Assembly: GCF_000160555.1 (NCBI RefSeq)
Contig: NZ_GG749279.1
Coordinates: forward strand, 314,413-378,412
DNA: 64,000 nucleotides
Direction: 5' to 3'
DNA from: Centipeda noxia ATCC 43541
GTDB lineage: Bacteria > Bacillota > Negativicutes > Selenomonadales > Selenomonadaceae
Within the stretch, counting starts at the first letter, position 1; each line of letters begins with the position of its first letter. Under the pieces are notes generated by a model, which was not told where the DNA came from, did not search any database, and was given only the letters and a program-made list of their open reading frames with translations. Position numbers and translations under genes: made by a program. Positions 1 through 8,041 of this stretch are shown one piece after another.

Positions 1-17
1 GGAACATATACAATATC

Positions 18-46
18 TTGTATTTTCCGAGGGCAAATGCTATACT
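18..46 (+). promoter_or_regulatory. Probable sigma-70-type promoter of mnmA
   Basis: TTGTAT at 18-23 and TATACT at 41-46 are separated by 17 nt. A TG lies one base before the -10 box (38-39), giving an extended -10 element. The -35 box matches consensus only in TTG, so the extended -10 carries most of the case. An AGGAGA ribosome site follows at 59-64. Confidence 0.6.
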
Positions 47-75
47 AAACGAAAATTTAGGAGAATAATTAATCT

Positions 76-1173
76 GTGGAGCGTAAGATGAAGAAGGAAC
101 GCGTTGTGGTCGCTATGAGCGGCGGCGTAGATAGTTCTTTAGCGGCGGCACTACTGCAGGAACGGGGATACGACGTTGTGGGGGTAACAATGCGTCTTTC
201 GGCGGAAAACAGAGATGCACCTTCGAATGACCGCAGCTGCTGTTCATTGATCAGCGTTGACGATGCGCGGCGAGTTGCAGATGTTCTTGGAATCCCGCAC
301 TATGTTATGGATTTCACGGAGCCGTTTCAACATGCTGTGATCGATTATTTTTTCAATGAATATCTGCATGGACGCACGCCGAACCCTTGCATTGCCTGTA
401 ACCGCTTTATTAAATTTGAAGGACTCCTTCATAAATCAAAGGAACTGGGGGCCTCCTATATCGCAACCGGACATTATGCACGCATTGATCATGGGAAAGA
501 CGGCACGTATCGTTTACGTAAAGGATTGGATCTGGAAAAGGATCAATCTTATGTCCTCTACCATATGAACCAGGAAATACTTGCGCATGTACTGTTGCCG
601 CTGGGCGTGTTCAGTAAGCATGAGACACGCCGTATGGCAGAACAATACCATCTTCCTGTTGCATATAAAGCAGAAAGCCAGGAGATTTGCTTTGTGCCGC
701 GTGATGATTATAAATCCTATCTGCGCGAAAAACGTCCAGAATCCTGCTGCCCAGGGAATATTGTAGATCGTGCTGGGAATGTTCTCGGTATTCATGAGGG
801 GATCGCATTTTATACGATAGGACAGCGAAAAGGTTTGGGAATTGCGGCAACGCAGCCGCTCTATGTGACTGCATTGGATACGTTGCACAATCGTGTTGTT
901 GTAGGAACCGCAAATGAAGTCTATGCTCGAGGATTGACAGCATCCGATCTGAACTGGACCATGCCGATTGCACTGGATAATCCTCGTACAGTGCAGGCGA
1001 AGATTCGCTATGGAAAAAGGTCAGCTTCTGCAACCATTACATCACATAAAGATGGGGAGGTGCATGTACTCTTTTCAGAGCTGCAGCGCGCTGTTACGCC
1101 CGGGCAGTCCATTGTATTTTATGAAGATGATGTTGTTCTTGGTGGTGGGATCATTGATCAAATGATTGTTTGA
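76..1173 (+). CDS. mnmA: tRNA-specific 2-thiouridylase MnmA
   Basis: Cytoplasmic enzyme that thiolates U34 of Lys, Glu and Gln tRNAs, using ATP to adenylate the base and a relayed persulfide sulfur. The 365-aa length is normal for the family. The PP-loop SGGVDSS is at residues 15-21. The active-site region reads NPCIACN (C105, C108), with the second conserved cysteine in EICFVP (C205). The extra C105, where E. coli has aspartate, places it in the three-cysteine class, of which the Thermus enzyme has been reported to carry an iron-sulfur cluster. The GTG start at 76 is chosen because AGGAGA (59-64) lies 11 nt upstream; the in-frame ATG at 88 is too far from it. First gene after a likely promoter. 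Confidence 0.96.
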   Translation: MERKMKKERVVVAMSGGVDSSLAAALLQERGYDVVGVTMRLSAENRDAPSNDRSCCSLISVDDARRVADVLGIPHYVMDFTEPFQHAVIDYFFNEYLHGRTPNPCIACNRFIKFEGLLHKSKELGASYIATGHYARIDHGKDGTYRLRKGLDLEKDQSYVLYHMNQEILAHVLLPLGVFSKHETRRMAEQYHLPVAYKAESQEICFVPRDDYKSYLREKRPESCCPGNIVDRAGNVLGIHEGIAFYTIGQRKGLGIAATQPLYVTALDTLHNRVVVGTANEVYARGLTASDLNWTMPIALDNPRTVQAKIRYGKRSASATITSHKDGEVHVLFSELQRAVTPGQSIVFYEDDVVLGGGIIDQMIV

Positions 1174-1204
1174 ACTGTTAATATTAATAATGGGGGGGAG
1201 TGTG

Positions 1205-2254
1205 ATGATGAGCCGTGCTACAAAAGCGAAGGTTGTCTGTGCTGCGCTGCTCGGAGTTGTAGTAATGCTTGCGGGGCTCTTTTGGTATTTTCGCGTTTAT
1301 ACGAAGACACCGGAATATGCACTTCGTTCTGTTGAGTCGGCATTGGATCAGCACGATGAGCCGCAGTTTCTGCGTTATGTTCGCTTGGATTCCATACTCG
1401 ATTCCGGTTATGATGATTTTATGGCAGGAACAATGGAAGCTGAATTTGGGCATTCACGTGAAACGTCTACTGCCCTTGAAGACTTTTCCAGAATGCTCAA
1501 ACCCGCCTTTATCAAGATGCTGAGGGACGCTTTGGATACGCGCCTAAAAACAGGAGAATGGCCCTCCGCGGATGCGGCGCAAGAGGGGGCGGACGCCGAA
1601 AATATCCTTTCTCGCATCGGTGTACGTGATTTAAGTTTACGTGAAATTGCCAATCTGACCGTGGATGAAGAGGCACAGACTGCTTTGGCGGATGTGGTTA
1701 CATATCAAGAGGAAGCAGACAGCAACTTTACATTCAAAATCAGCCTTGCTCCTTCTGAGGAAGGAGATTGGCAGGTCGTTTCCATCGAGAATCTGCATGA
1801 GTATGCCGTATTCTTGGGAAAATCACGGCGTCTTCGTGTCGAAGCCTATTTGGAGGAAACGGATGCCATTGCGGAACGCCATGATCAGAGCATTGCTGCG
1901 GCCCGGATACGGCTTTACAGTATATTGGGGGCAGGGACTCTTGGAAATCAGGCAACTCGGGATATGGCACGCCAGACCATGGAACAAGATATCCTTTCAG
2001 ACTGGCAGAAACGCCGTGAGGAACTTGCAGCTGTCACTGTTCCGCGGACGATGCAGAGTTTGCACCAACTCCGTCTTAAGATATGTGATCTGCACATTGC
2101 GTACGCCCAAGGCTATGCTGCGTGGATGACGGATAAGAATGCGGTCACCATTCGCGCAGCAGAAAATAATCTGCGTCAAGCGGACGTGCTGGAAATCGAA
2201 GCAGCATTTCTTGCACAGCGAGCCAGGCGTTCCTTTTCTGACAGGGTAGAGTGA
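1205..2254 (+). CDS. Membrane-anchored protein of unknown function (DUF2939-like N-terminus)
   Basis: About 349 aa. After a short basic stretch there is one hydrophobic segment (about residues 9-28), so the protein is probably held in the inner membrane with most of it outside the cytoplasm. The part just after the membrane segment (TPEYALRSVESALDQHD) recalls DUF2939 proteins, which begin with a similar residue-counting helix; this likeness is from memory and weak. The C-terminal half is helical and charged. The start is uncertain: GTG 1202, ATG 1205 and ATG 1208 are in frame behind a G-rich SD (1192-1200), and ATG 1205 is used here. An upstream TTG at 1166 inside mnmA is unlikely. It follows mnmA by about 30 nt. 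No function is proposed. Confidence 0.75.
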   Translation: MMSRATKAKVVCAALLGVVVMLAGLFWYFRVYTKTPEYALRSVESALDQHDEPQFLRYVRLDSILDSGYDDFMAGTMEAEFGHSRETSTALEDFSRMLKPAFIKMLRDALDTRLKTGEWPSADAAQEGADAENILSRIGVRDLSLREIANLTVDEEAQTALADVVTYQEEADSNFTFKISLAPSEEGDWQVVSIENLHEYAVFLGKSRRLRVEAYLEETDAIAERHDQSIAAARIRLYSILGAGTLGNQATRDMARQTMEQDILSDWQKRREELAAVTVPRTMQSLHQLRLKICDLHIAYAQGYAAWMTDKNAVTIRAAENNLRQADVLEIEAAFLAQRARRSFSDRVE

Positions 2255-2267
2255 GGAGAGATGCATA

Positions 2268-3128
2268 ATGCTCGATTCGAGCAATGATACCGTAGCAATT
2301 CTCTATGATATTGAGAATGCGCCAATCGAAATGCTCCAATATACCATTGATAAAGCACAGCGCTATCAGCCCTGCCGCATGATTATCGTTTCTGATTGGG
2401 AGGCGCATCCCGAACAGAAACGCTGGGATCGCCTTATGCAGTATCCTGATTTTACATTTCGACAGATCAGCAGGACATTCTACGGAAAAAACTCACTTGA
2501 CTCTGCACTCTATGATTCCGCACAGATTCTCTATCAGGAAGGAGTGCGGAAGTATTTTATCATTACAACAGATTCAGATTTTGTTCGCATTGCTGAATCC
2601 TTAAATGCAGAGGATCCGTCCTATATCATAGGAGTCGGGACGAAACAGGCAAGTGAAGATTTGCGCAACGCATATAATGAATTCTTCGTCTATCCACCAG
2701 AGCGCAAAAGCGGAAAGGATAATACAGCAAAGAACCACGAGAACCAGAATACGGAGGAAACATCCATGGCAAAGAAGAAATCGACAGAAGAAAAAAATGT
2801 AAAAAACGGTCAAAAAACGATTGCAGAGAAAGCAGGAAAAGTGCAGGAGCAAAAAAAACGCACTGCGAAGGTCGTAAAGAAAAAAAATGCACCGGAAAAT
2901 AAGTCGGAAGAGATAACGATAAAAGAGCCACAGAAATCTGAACTCAAATCCAAGAAAAAGCCCCCACAGAAGTTAGGCGGATCAGCCGATCTTTTAATGA
3001 ATGGTTTTTTGGCGGTTCGTCTTCCCAAGACACTGCGCACATCACTTGAGAAAAAAATGCTGGAGGAAGAAGTCTCCCTGGATGAACTTGTGACCTATCT
3101 CTTAATGCGCGGATTATCCGCAAAATAA
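2268..3128 (+). CDS. NYN-domain (LabA/PIN-like) protein with RHH-like C-terminal domain
   Basis: 286 aa in three parts. Residues about 5-140 look like a NYN/PIN-like metal-dependent RNase domain: LYDIENAP near the start, YDSAQILY in the middle and the acidic ITTDSDF near residue 105. Residues about 145-240 are a Lys/Glu-rich, low-complexity linker. The last ~45 residues (AVRLPKTLRTSLEKKM, then SLDELVTYLL) resemble a ribbon-helix-helix DNA-binding fold of the Arc/antitoxin type. NYN proteins are thought to process RNA; no target is evident here. The SD GAGGAG (2253-2258) sits 9 nt before ATG 2268. The gene follows its neighbour by 13 nt and is probably co-transcribed. The RHH assignment is by eye only. 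Confidence 0.85.
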   Translation: MLDSSNDTVAILYDIENAPIEMLQYTIDKAQRYQPCRMIIVSDWEAHPEQKRWDRLMQYPDFTFRQISRTFYGKNSLDSALYDSAQILYQEGVRKYFIITTDSDFVRIAESLNAEDPSYIIGVGTKQASEDLRNAYNEFFVYPPERKSGKDNTAKNHENQNTEETSMAKKKSTEEKNVKNGQKTIAEKAGKVQEQKKRTAKVVKKKNAPENKSEEITIKEPQKSELKSKKKPPQKLGGSADLLMNGFLAVRLPKTLRTSLEKKMLEEEVSLDELVTYLLMRGLSAK

Positions 3129-3137
3129 TTGGATGGC

Positions 3138-3545
3138 ATGATGGCAAAAAAAGAAGAGCGCGTGTTTCTCTATCAATTTCCGGAGGATCAGATCCACACG
3201 GCAAAGAATGTATTTCGTACGCTCGGAATCCGTATACAGACTCTTTCTCGGGAGGCGTGGCGGGAGAAGGTCGGCTGGCTGTTAGGTATCAAGGGCTATA
3301 AGCCCGCATTTCCTTCACCGGCAGATGAGCCTTTTGAGTTCCCGCACCGGCTCCTATTGCTGGAGCACATTCAGGGAAAAAGGATGACGAAGGTTCTCAT
3401 GGCATTGGAAGATGCGGGAATTCCTCGCATTACGTATAAGTCGGCAATTACGCCGTACAATACAATGTGGACACTGCGCTATCTCTGCGAACACATGGAA
3501 AAGGAACACGCTCCAACTGTTGAAGATCGGGAAGGGAAGGTTTGA
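3138..3545 (+). CDS. DUF3783-family protein
   Basis: About 135 aa, soluble, no signal peptide. The C-terminal half (LLLLEHIQGKRMTKVLMAL, then ITPYNTMWTLRYLCEHM) has the layout of the small DUF3783 family: a leucine-rich helix, a short spacer and a T-x-x-N-x-x-W motif. The molecular role of the family is unknown. It begins 9 nt after the NYN gene. A TTG at 3129, ATG 3138 and ATG 3141 are in frame; 3138 or 3141 fits best because the only SD-like stretch (GGATGG, 3131-3136) precedes them. Its stop overlaps the ATG of the next gene (TGATG). Confidence 0.75.
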   Translation: MMAKKEERVFLYQFPEDQIHTAKNVFRTLGIRIQTLSREAWREKVGWLLGIKGYKPAFPSPADEPFEFPHRLLLLEHIQGKRMTKVLMALEDAGIPRITYKSAITPYNTMWTLRYLCEHMEKEHAPTVEDREGKV

Positions 3546-4486
3546 TGAAGAGAATTCTTTCCATTGTACTGGTGGTGATGCTTTTTGTAATGGTGGGCTG
3601 CGGTTCAGAGCCGCAGGTAAAAGAGCAGAAGCTTTCAAAATTAACCATCGGACTGATGCCGGATACAGACTCGATTCCGTTTATCATCGCTGCAGAATAT
3701 GGATATTTTGCGGAAGAGGGGCTCGAAATCGAACTCATTCCTTTCAAAAGTGCTATGGAGCGGGATGCGGCGCTTCAAAGCGGCAGCCTCGACGGTGCGG
3801 TCTCTGACCTGCTTGCCGTCATTTTTGCGCGTTCAGGCGGTTTTTCCGTATATGCGACATCCTACACGGACGGAAGCTATAACCTCGTTGCGGGCGGAAA
3901 CACGGACATTGCCTCAGCGGCAGACCTGCGCGGCAAGGAGATCGCCATCTCCCGCAACACAATCATCGAATACGTGACGGATGAAATTCTCGCGGTGAAT
4001 GGGGTGGGGGAAAAGGATGTATCAAAGGTCGTCATCCCGCAGATTCCCGTACGCCTTGAAATGCTGCAAAGCGGGAATCTTGCGGCAGCAGTCCTTCCGG
4101 AACCGATGGCAAGTGTCGCTGAGTTTTCGGGAAGCCGTTATGTGACAGGATCAGGGGAGCTTGGAATCAATCCGGGCGTAATTGTCTTTACGGACTCTGC
4201 AATCAAGGACAAAGAGCAGTCCATTCGAGCAATGTACCGCGCCTATGACAAAGCAGCCAACTACCTCAACAATACCCCCCGTGCGGATTATATTGATCTC
4301 ATAATGGAGCGGAGCGGTTTTCCTGGACCCGCACGCGATGCTCTCGTACTTAAACCCTATCACTTCGCTGGGCTTCCAGCAGAGAAGGACGTTGATGAAG
4401 CAGTGCGGTGGGTGAAAAACAAAGGCCTCGCAGGAGATTATCGTTATGACGAACTCGTTTCCAAACTCCTCACGGAGGGGAAATAA
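3545..4486 (+). CDS. ABC transporter substrate-binding lipoprotein, NMT1/ThiY-SsuA-like
   Basis: 313 aa. The N-terminus is a lipoprotein signal: K2, R3, a hydrophobic core, then MVGC with the lipidated cysteine at residue 19. The mature part is a periplasmic-binding-protein type II fold of the NMT1/THI5 or nitrate/sulfonate group: LTIGLMPDTDSIPFIIAAEYG, then GYFAEEGLEIELIPF, and AALQSGSLDGAVSDL. Ligands of such proteins include pyrimidine precursors, sulfonates and other small anions; the ligand here cannot be read from sequence. No permease or ATPase gene lies nearby, so it is an orphan. It overlaps DUF3783 upstream by one base and speA downstream by one base (TAATG), so it is translated with the polyamine genes. 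Confidence 0.88.
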   Translation: MKRILSIVLVVMLFVMVGCGSEPQVKEQKLSKLTIGLMPDTDSIPFIIAAEYGYFAEEGLEIELIPFKSAMERDAALQSGSLDGAVSDLLAVIFARSGGFSVYATSYTDGSYNLVAGGNTDIASAADLRGKEIAISRNTIIEYVTDEILAVNGVGEKDVSKVVIPQIPVRLEMLQSGNLAAAVLPEPMASVAEFSGSRYVTGSGELGINPGVIVFTDSAIKDKEQSIRAMYRAYDKAANYLNNTPRADYIDLIMERSGFPGPARDALVLKPYHFAGLPAEKDVDEAVRWVKNKGLAGDYRYDELVSKLLTEGK

Positions 4487-5940
4487 TGCCGTACCTCTCT
4501 CAGACGAGTGCTCCTATTCAGGAGGCGCTTGAGCGGATGAAGCGTGCCCGCCTTGTTCCCTTTGATGTCCCGGGGCATAAGCGTGGTCGTGGAAATCCGG
4601 AGCTTGCAGCATTTCTTGGAAATGCCTGTCTTGATGTCGACGTAAACTCCATGAAGATGCTCGATAATCTCTGCCATCCTGTCTCCGTGATTCGCGATGC
4701 GGAACATCTTGCAGCTGAGGCATTTCGGGCTGCACATGCTTTTTTCATGGTGAGCGGCACGACCGGCTCTGTGCAGGCGATGGTACTCTCGGCAGTAGGA
4801 CGCGGCGATAAGATCATCATGCCGCGTAATGTGCATCGAAGCGCCATCAATGCCCTGATTCTCTGCGGTGCAATTCCGATCTATGTAAATCCCGGCATCG
4901 ATGATTTGCTTGGCATTGCACTTGGTATGCGGGCGAAGGATGTTGCCGCAGCGATTGACCGCCATCCTGATGCCAAGGCGGTATTTGTCAATAATCCGAC
5001 CTATTATGGAATTTGCTCCGATCTTCGTGCAATTACAGAGCTGGCGCATAAACACGGTATGAAGGTTCTCGTAGACGAGGCACACGGAACACATCTGTAT
5101 TTCAGTGACCGCCTGCCCGTGCCTGCGATGGATGCAGGGGCGGATATGGCGGCGGTAAGCATGCATAAATCCGGCGGCTCCCTGACGCAGAGTTCCATCC
5201 TCCTCTGTGCCGAAACAATGCCGCTCGGCTATGTCCATCAGATCATCAACATCACGCAGACAACAAGTGCATCTTATCTGCTTCTGGCCAGTCTTGATAT
5301 TAGTCGCCGCAACCTTGCACTGCGCGGGCGTGAGGTCATTGATAAGATTATCGACCTTGTTGCATATGCACGTGACGAGATTAATGCAATTGGCGACTAT
5401 TATGCTTATGGGCGTGAGTTAATTGATGGGTCTGCAGTCTACGATTTCGATACAACGAAGCTTTCGATTTTTACGCGCCCGACAGGACTCGCGGGAATCG
5501 AGGTCTATGACATCCTGCGCGATGACTATGACATTCAGACAGAGTTTGGTGATATTGCAAATCTGCTCGCCTACGTCTCCGTCGGGGATCGTCCGAAAGA
5601 CATCGAACGACTTGTTGCAGCACTCGCTGAAATACGGCGAAACTACCGCAAAGATCCCTCCAAAACCCTCAAGATGGAGTATATCGATCCCGTTGTCGTC
5701 TGCGGACCACAGGATGCATTCTATGCAGAGAAAGAGTCGCTGCCCATTGCAGAAACATGCGGACGTATATGCAGTGAGTTTGTGATGTGCTATCCGCCGG
5801 GGATTCCAATACTTGCGCCGGGGGAACAAATCACGGAGGAAATTCTGACCTACATTCGCTATGCGAAGAAAAAAGGCTGCCAGATCACAGGCCCCGAGGA
5901 TATGAGTATACATCGCCTCAATGTGATGACGGAGAATTAG
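4486..5940 (+). CDS. speA: Orn/Lys/Arg decarboxylase family protein, probable arginine decarboxylase SpeA
   Basis: 484 aa, PLP-dependent fold-I decarboxylase of the short B. subtilis SpeA type, which turns arginine into agmatine. Visible elements are PFDVPGHKRG (about 25-34), the cofactor-stacking FMVSGTTGS region (87-95), DEAHGTH (197-203) and the Schiff-base lysine K228 in SMHKSGGS. Substrate preference among Arg, Lys and Orn cannot be fixed from sequence, but the ureohydrolase two genes downstream makes arginine the best guess. The SD GGAGGGG lies just before ATG 4486. The gene is joined to the substrate-binding lipoprotein gene by TAATG and followed directly by speE. Confidence 0.9.
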   Translation: MPYLSQTSAPIQEALERMKRARLVPFDVPGHKRGRGNPELAAFLGNACLDVDVNSMKMLDNLCHPVSVIRDAEHLAAEAFRAAHAFFMVSGTTGSVQAMVLSAVGRGDKIIMPRNVHRSAINALILCGAIPIYVNPGIDDLLGIALGMRAKDVAAAIDRHPDAKAVFVNNPTYYGICSDLRAITELAHKHGMKVLVDEAHGTHLYFSDRLPVPAMDAGADMAAVSMHKSGGSLTQSSILLCAETMPLGYVHQIINITQTTSASYLLLASLDISRRNLALRGREVIDKIIDLVAYARDEINAIGDYYAYGRELIDGSAVYDFDTTKLSIFTRPTGLAGIEVYDILRDDYDIQTEFGDIANLLAYVSVGDRPKDIERLVAALAEIRRNYRKDPSKTLKMEYIDPVVVCGPQDAFYAEKESLPIAETCGRICSEFVMCYPPGIPILAPGEQITEEILTYIRYAKKKGCQITGPEDMSIHRLNVMTEN

Positions 5941-6804
5941 ATGATGGAATTTTGGTATACGGAACAACATACACCGGATGTACGTTTCTCGATTCGCGTT
6001 GACCATCAGCTCTACAGCGGACAGAGCGAGTTTCAGCGGATCGATGTATTTGAGTCACCCGAGTTTGGACGATTTCTGACGCTTGACGGCTATATGATGC
6101 TGACAGAGAAGGATGAATTCATCTATCACGAGATGATTACGCATGTGCCCATGTGTGTTCATCCGGAGGCAGCGGACATCCTCGTCATCGGCGGCGGAGA
6201 TGGGGGAACAGTACGCGAGCTTTTGCGTTATCCGTCCATACGCCATATTGACCTTGTAGAGATTGATGAGATGGTCGTCAATGTCTGCCGCGAATATCTG
6301 CCCTCTACCGCGTCTGGGCTGGATGATGTACGCGTCAGCATTCACTACGAAGACGGACTGCGCTTTGTACGAAAACCAATCAATACCTACGATCTCATCA
6401 TAGTGGACTCAACAGATCCGTTTGGTCCGGGGGAAGGGCTGTTCACGAAGGAATTCTATGGGAATTGCTTCAAGGCTCTGAAAGAGGACGGCATCATGAT
6501 CAATCAGCATGAGAGCCCGTTCTACGAGCAAGACGCCTATGCCATGCAGCGTATGCATCAGCGCATTGTTCATTCATTTCCGTTCAGCCGCGTATATCAG
6601 GCTCATATCCCAACATATCCTTCCGGCCATTGGCTTTTCGGGTTCTCGTCCAAACTGCGGCGTCCCGTAGAGGGCGTGAACTTTGCACGATGGAAATCCC
6701 TTGGAATCAAGACGCGTTATTATAATACGCAGCTTCATGCGGCTGCTTTTGCCCTGCCCAACTATGTGGAGGAGATACTTGAAGATGTGGAACCGCAATG
6801 TTGA
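5941..6804 (+). CDS. speE: Polyamine aminopropyltransferase (spermidine synthase)
   Basis: 287 aa. Transfers the aminopropyl group of decarboxylated S-adenosylmethionine to a diamine, releasing methylthioadenosine. The SAM-binding motif GGGDGGT is at 84-90, VEIDE at 107-111, and the catalytic acidic motif DSTDP at 156-160. Putrescine is the usual acceptor; in Thermus-type pathways the acceptor is agmatine, which would fit equally with a speB gene next door. ATG 5941 and ATG 5944 are both possible behind GGAG at 5931-5934. It starts immediately after the speA stop and its end overlaps speB by 20 nt. The methylthioadenosine it makes could be handled by mtaD at 58846-60123. Confidence 0.95.
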   Translation: MMEFWYTEQHTPDVRFSIRVDHQLYSGQSEFQRIDVFESPEFGRFLTLDGYMMLTEKDEFIYHEMITHVPMCVHPEAADILVIGGGDGGTVRELLRYPSIRHIDLVEIDEMVVNVCREYLPSTASGLDDVRVSIHYEDGLRFVRKPINTYDLIIVDSTDPFGPGEGLFTKEFYGNCFKALKEDGIMINQHESPFYEQDAYAMQRMHQRIVHSFPFSRVYQAHIPTYPSGHWLFGFSSKLRRPVEGVNFARWKSLGIKTRYYNTQLHAAAFALPNYVEEILEDVEPQC

Positions 6805-7666
6805 AACGTTCCTTGGATGTGACGGGACATACGAAAACAGCCATATTGTGATTTTTGGTGCACCATTCGACTCGACAACGTCCTATCGTCCAGGAACGCG
6901 GTTCGCTTCCCGTACCATGCGCGCGGAGTCCTACGGACTGGAGACCTACAGCCCATATCAGGATCTCGATCTCGAGGATGCATATGCATTCGACGGCGGC
7001 GATTTGGAGCTGCCGTTCGGAGATACGGAACGTGCTCTTGATATGATCCATACATACGCAAAGAATATCCTAGAGGGGGGACGGCTGCCCTTTCTGATCG
7101 GGGGTGAGCACCTTGTGAGCCTGCCTGCAATCAAGGCTGCGGCAGAGAAGTATCCGGATCTTGCAGTGATTCACTTTGATGCGCACACTGATCTGAGAGA
7201 TGAATATCTTGGAAATCACCTCTCCCACGCAACGGTGATACGACGTGTGTGGGACATTTTGGGAGATGGGTGCATCCACCAGTTTGGGATCCGCAGCGGA
7301 GAGCGTTCGGAATGGGAGTGGGCACGCAAGGGACATACAAATCTTCATCCCTTTACCTTTACCGGTCTTTCAGAAACAGTCACCGCAGTCAAGGATCGCC
7401 CTGTCTATCTCACCATTGATCTCGATGTCCTTGATCCTTCAGCCTTTCCCGGAACAGGAACTCCAGAAGCTGGAGGGGTGACGTTCATTGAACTTATGAA
7501 GGCGGCACTCTCTGTGATTCGTGGATGCAATGTCGTTGCTTGTGATCTGGTAGAGCTCTCACCGCCGCTTGATCCGAGCGGAACATCCACAGCGACGGCC
7601 CTAAAAGTCCTGCGGGAGATGATTCTGGCTTTGGAAGCAGATTTTATACACCCGCCTCGTATCTGA
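6785..7666 (+). CDS. speB: Agmatinase / ureohydrolase family protein SpeB
   Basis: 293 aa, binuclear manganese hydrolase. Metal ligands are visible at H109 (GGEH), D132, H134 and D136 (FDAHTD), and D212 and D214 (IDLDVLDP). The expected reaction is agmatine to putrescine plus urea, or the same cleavage on aminopropylagmatine. The frame is open upstream to 6683, but ATG 6785 is chosen: GGAGGAG at 6768-6774 is 10 nt before it and the family homology begins here. It overlaps the end of speE by 20 nt and closes the speA-speE-speB unit. Confidence 0.94.
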   Translation: MWNRNVETFLGCDGTYENSHIVIFGAPFDSTTSYRPGTRFASRTMRAESYGLETYSPYQDLDLEDAYAFDGGDLELPFGDTERALDMIHTYAKNILEGGRLPFLIGGEHLVSLPAIKAAAEKYPDLAVIHFDAHTDLRDEYLGNHLSHATVIRRVWDILGDGCIHQFGIRSGERSEWEWARKGHTNLHPFTFTGLSETVTAVKDRPVYLTIDLDVLDPSAFPGTGTPEAGGVTFIELMKAALSVIRGCNVVACDLVELSPPLDPSGTSTATALKVLREMILALEADFIHPPRI

Positions 7667-7675
7667 TGATTTCGT

Positions 7676-7704
7676 TTGATACCTGCGGGACGATTTGCTA
7701 TAAT
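7676..7704 (+). promoter_or_regulatory. Strong promoter of the gatCAB operon
   Basis: TTGATA (7676-7681, five of six matches) and a perfect TATAAT (7699-7704) with a 17-nt spacer. It sits between the speB stop and gatC, about 35 nt upstream of the gatC start. Confidence 0.85.
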
Positions 7705-7738
7705 AATTCAGATACTGTAAGGAAAGATGGTGTAGGAA

Positions 7739-8029
7739 ATGAATGTAACGGAACAGGATCTCACGACGACGGCGCATCTCTCGCGCCTTGCAATTCCTGC
7801 TGCTGAGAAAGACGCTGCGCTGAAAACACTGGGGGATTTCCTCACGTATGTGGATAATCTTTCCGATGTCGATACAAAGGATGTGCAGCCGACGACGTAT
7901 GCACTGCCCATCGAAAATGTCTTCCGTGCGGATGAGGTACGCCCGTCCCTTTCAAATGAAGCGGCACTTTCGAATGCCCCGCTCCACGAGAACGGCTATT
8001 TCAAGGTACCGAAAGTACTCGAAGGGTAA
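7739..8029 (+). CDS. gatC: Asp-tRNA(Asn)/Glu-tRNA(Gln) amidotransferase subunit C
   Basis: 96 aa, the normal length. GatC is the small belt-like subunit that stabilises the GatA-GatB complex. The N-terminal helix TTAHLSRLAIPAAEKDAAL and the C-terminal LRPD-equivalent region (FRADEVRPSLSNEAALSNAP) followed by GYFKVPKVLEG are characteristic. AAGGAAAG (7719-7726) lies 12 nt before the ATG, a slightly long spacing. First gene of gatCAB, 12 nt before gatA. Confidence 0.95.
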   Translation: MNVTEQDLTTTAHLSRLAIPAAEKDAALKTLGDFLTYVDNLSDVDTKDVQPTTYALPIENVFRADEVRPSLSNEAALSNAPLHENGYFKVPKVLEG

Positions 8030-8041
8030 GGAGGAGCTGTT

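Noticed and set aside
611-1033. 140-codon - strand frame over mnmA
   Set aside because: Shadow of mnmA, no SD, no domain.
4444-5238. 264-codon - strand frame over speA
   Set aside because: Antisense shadow of a conserved enzyme, with Cys/His/Arg-rich composition and no family match.
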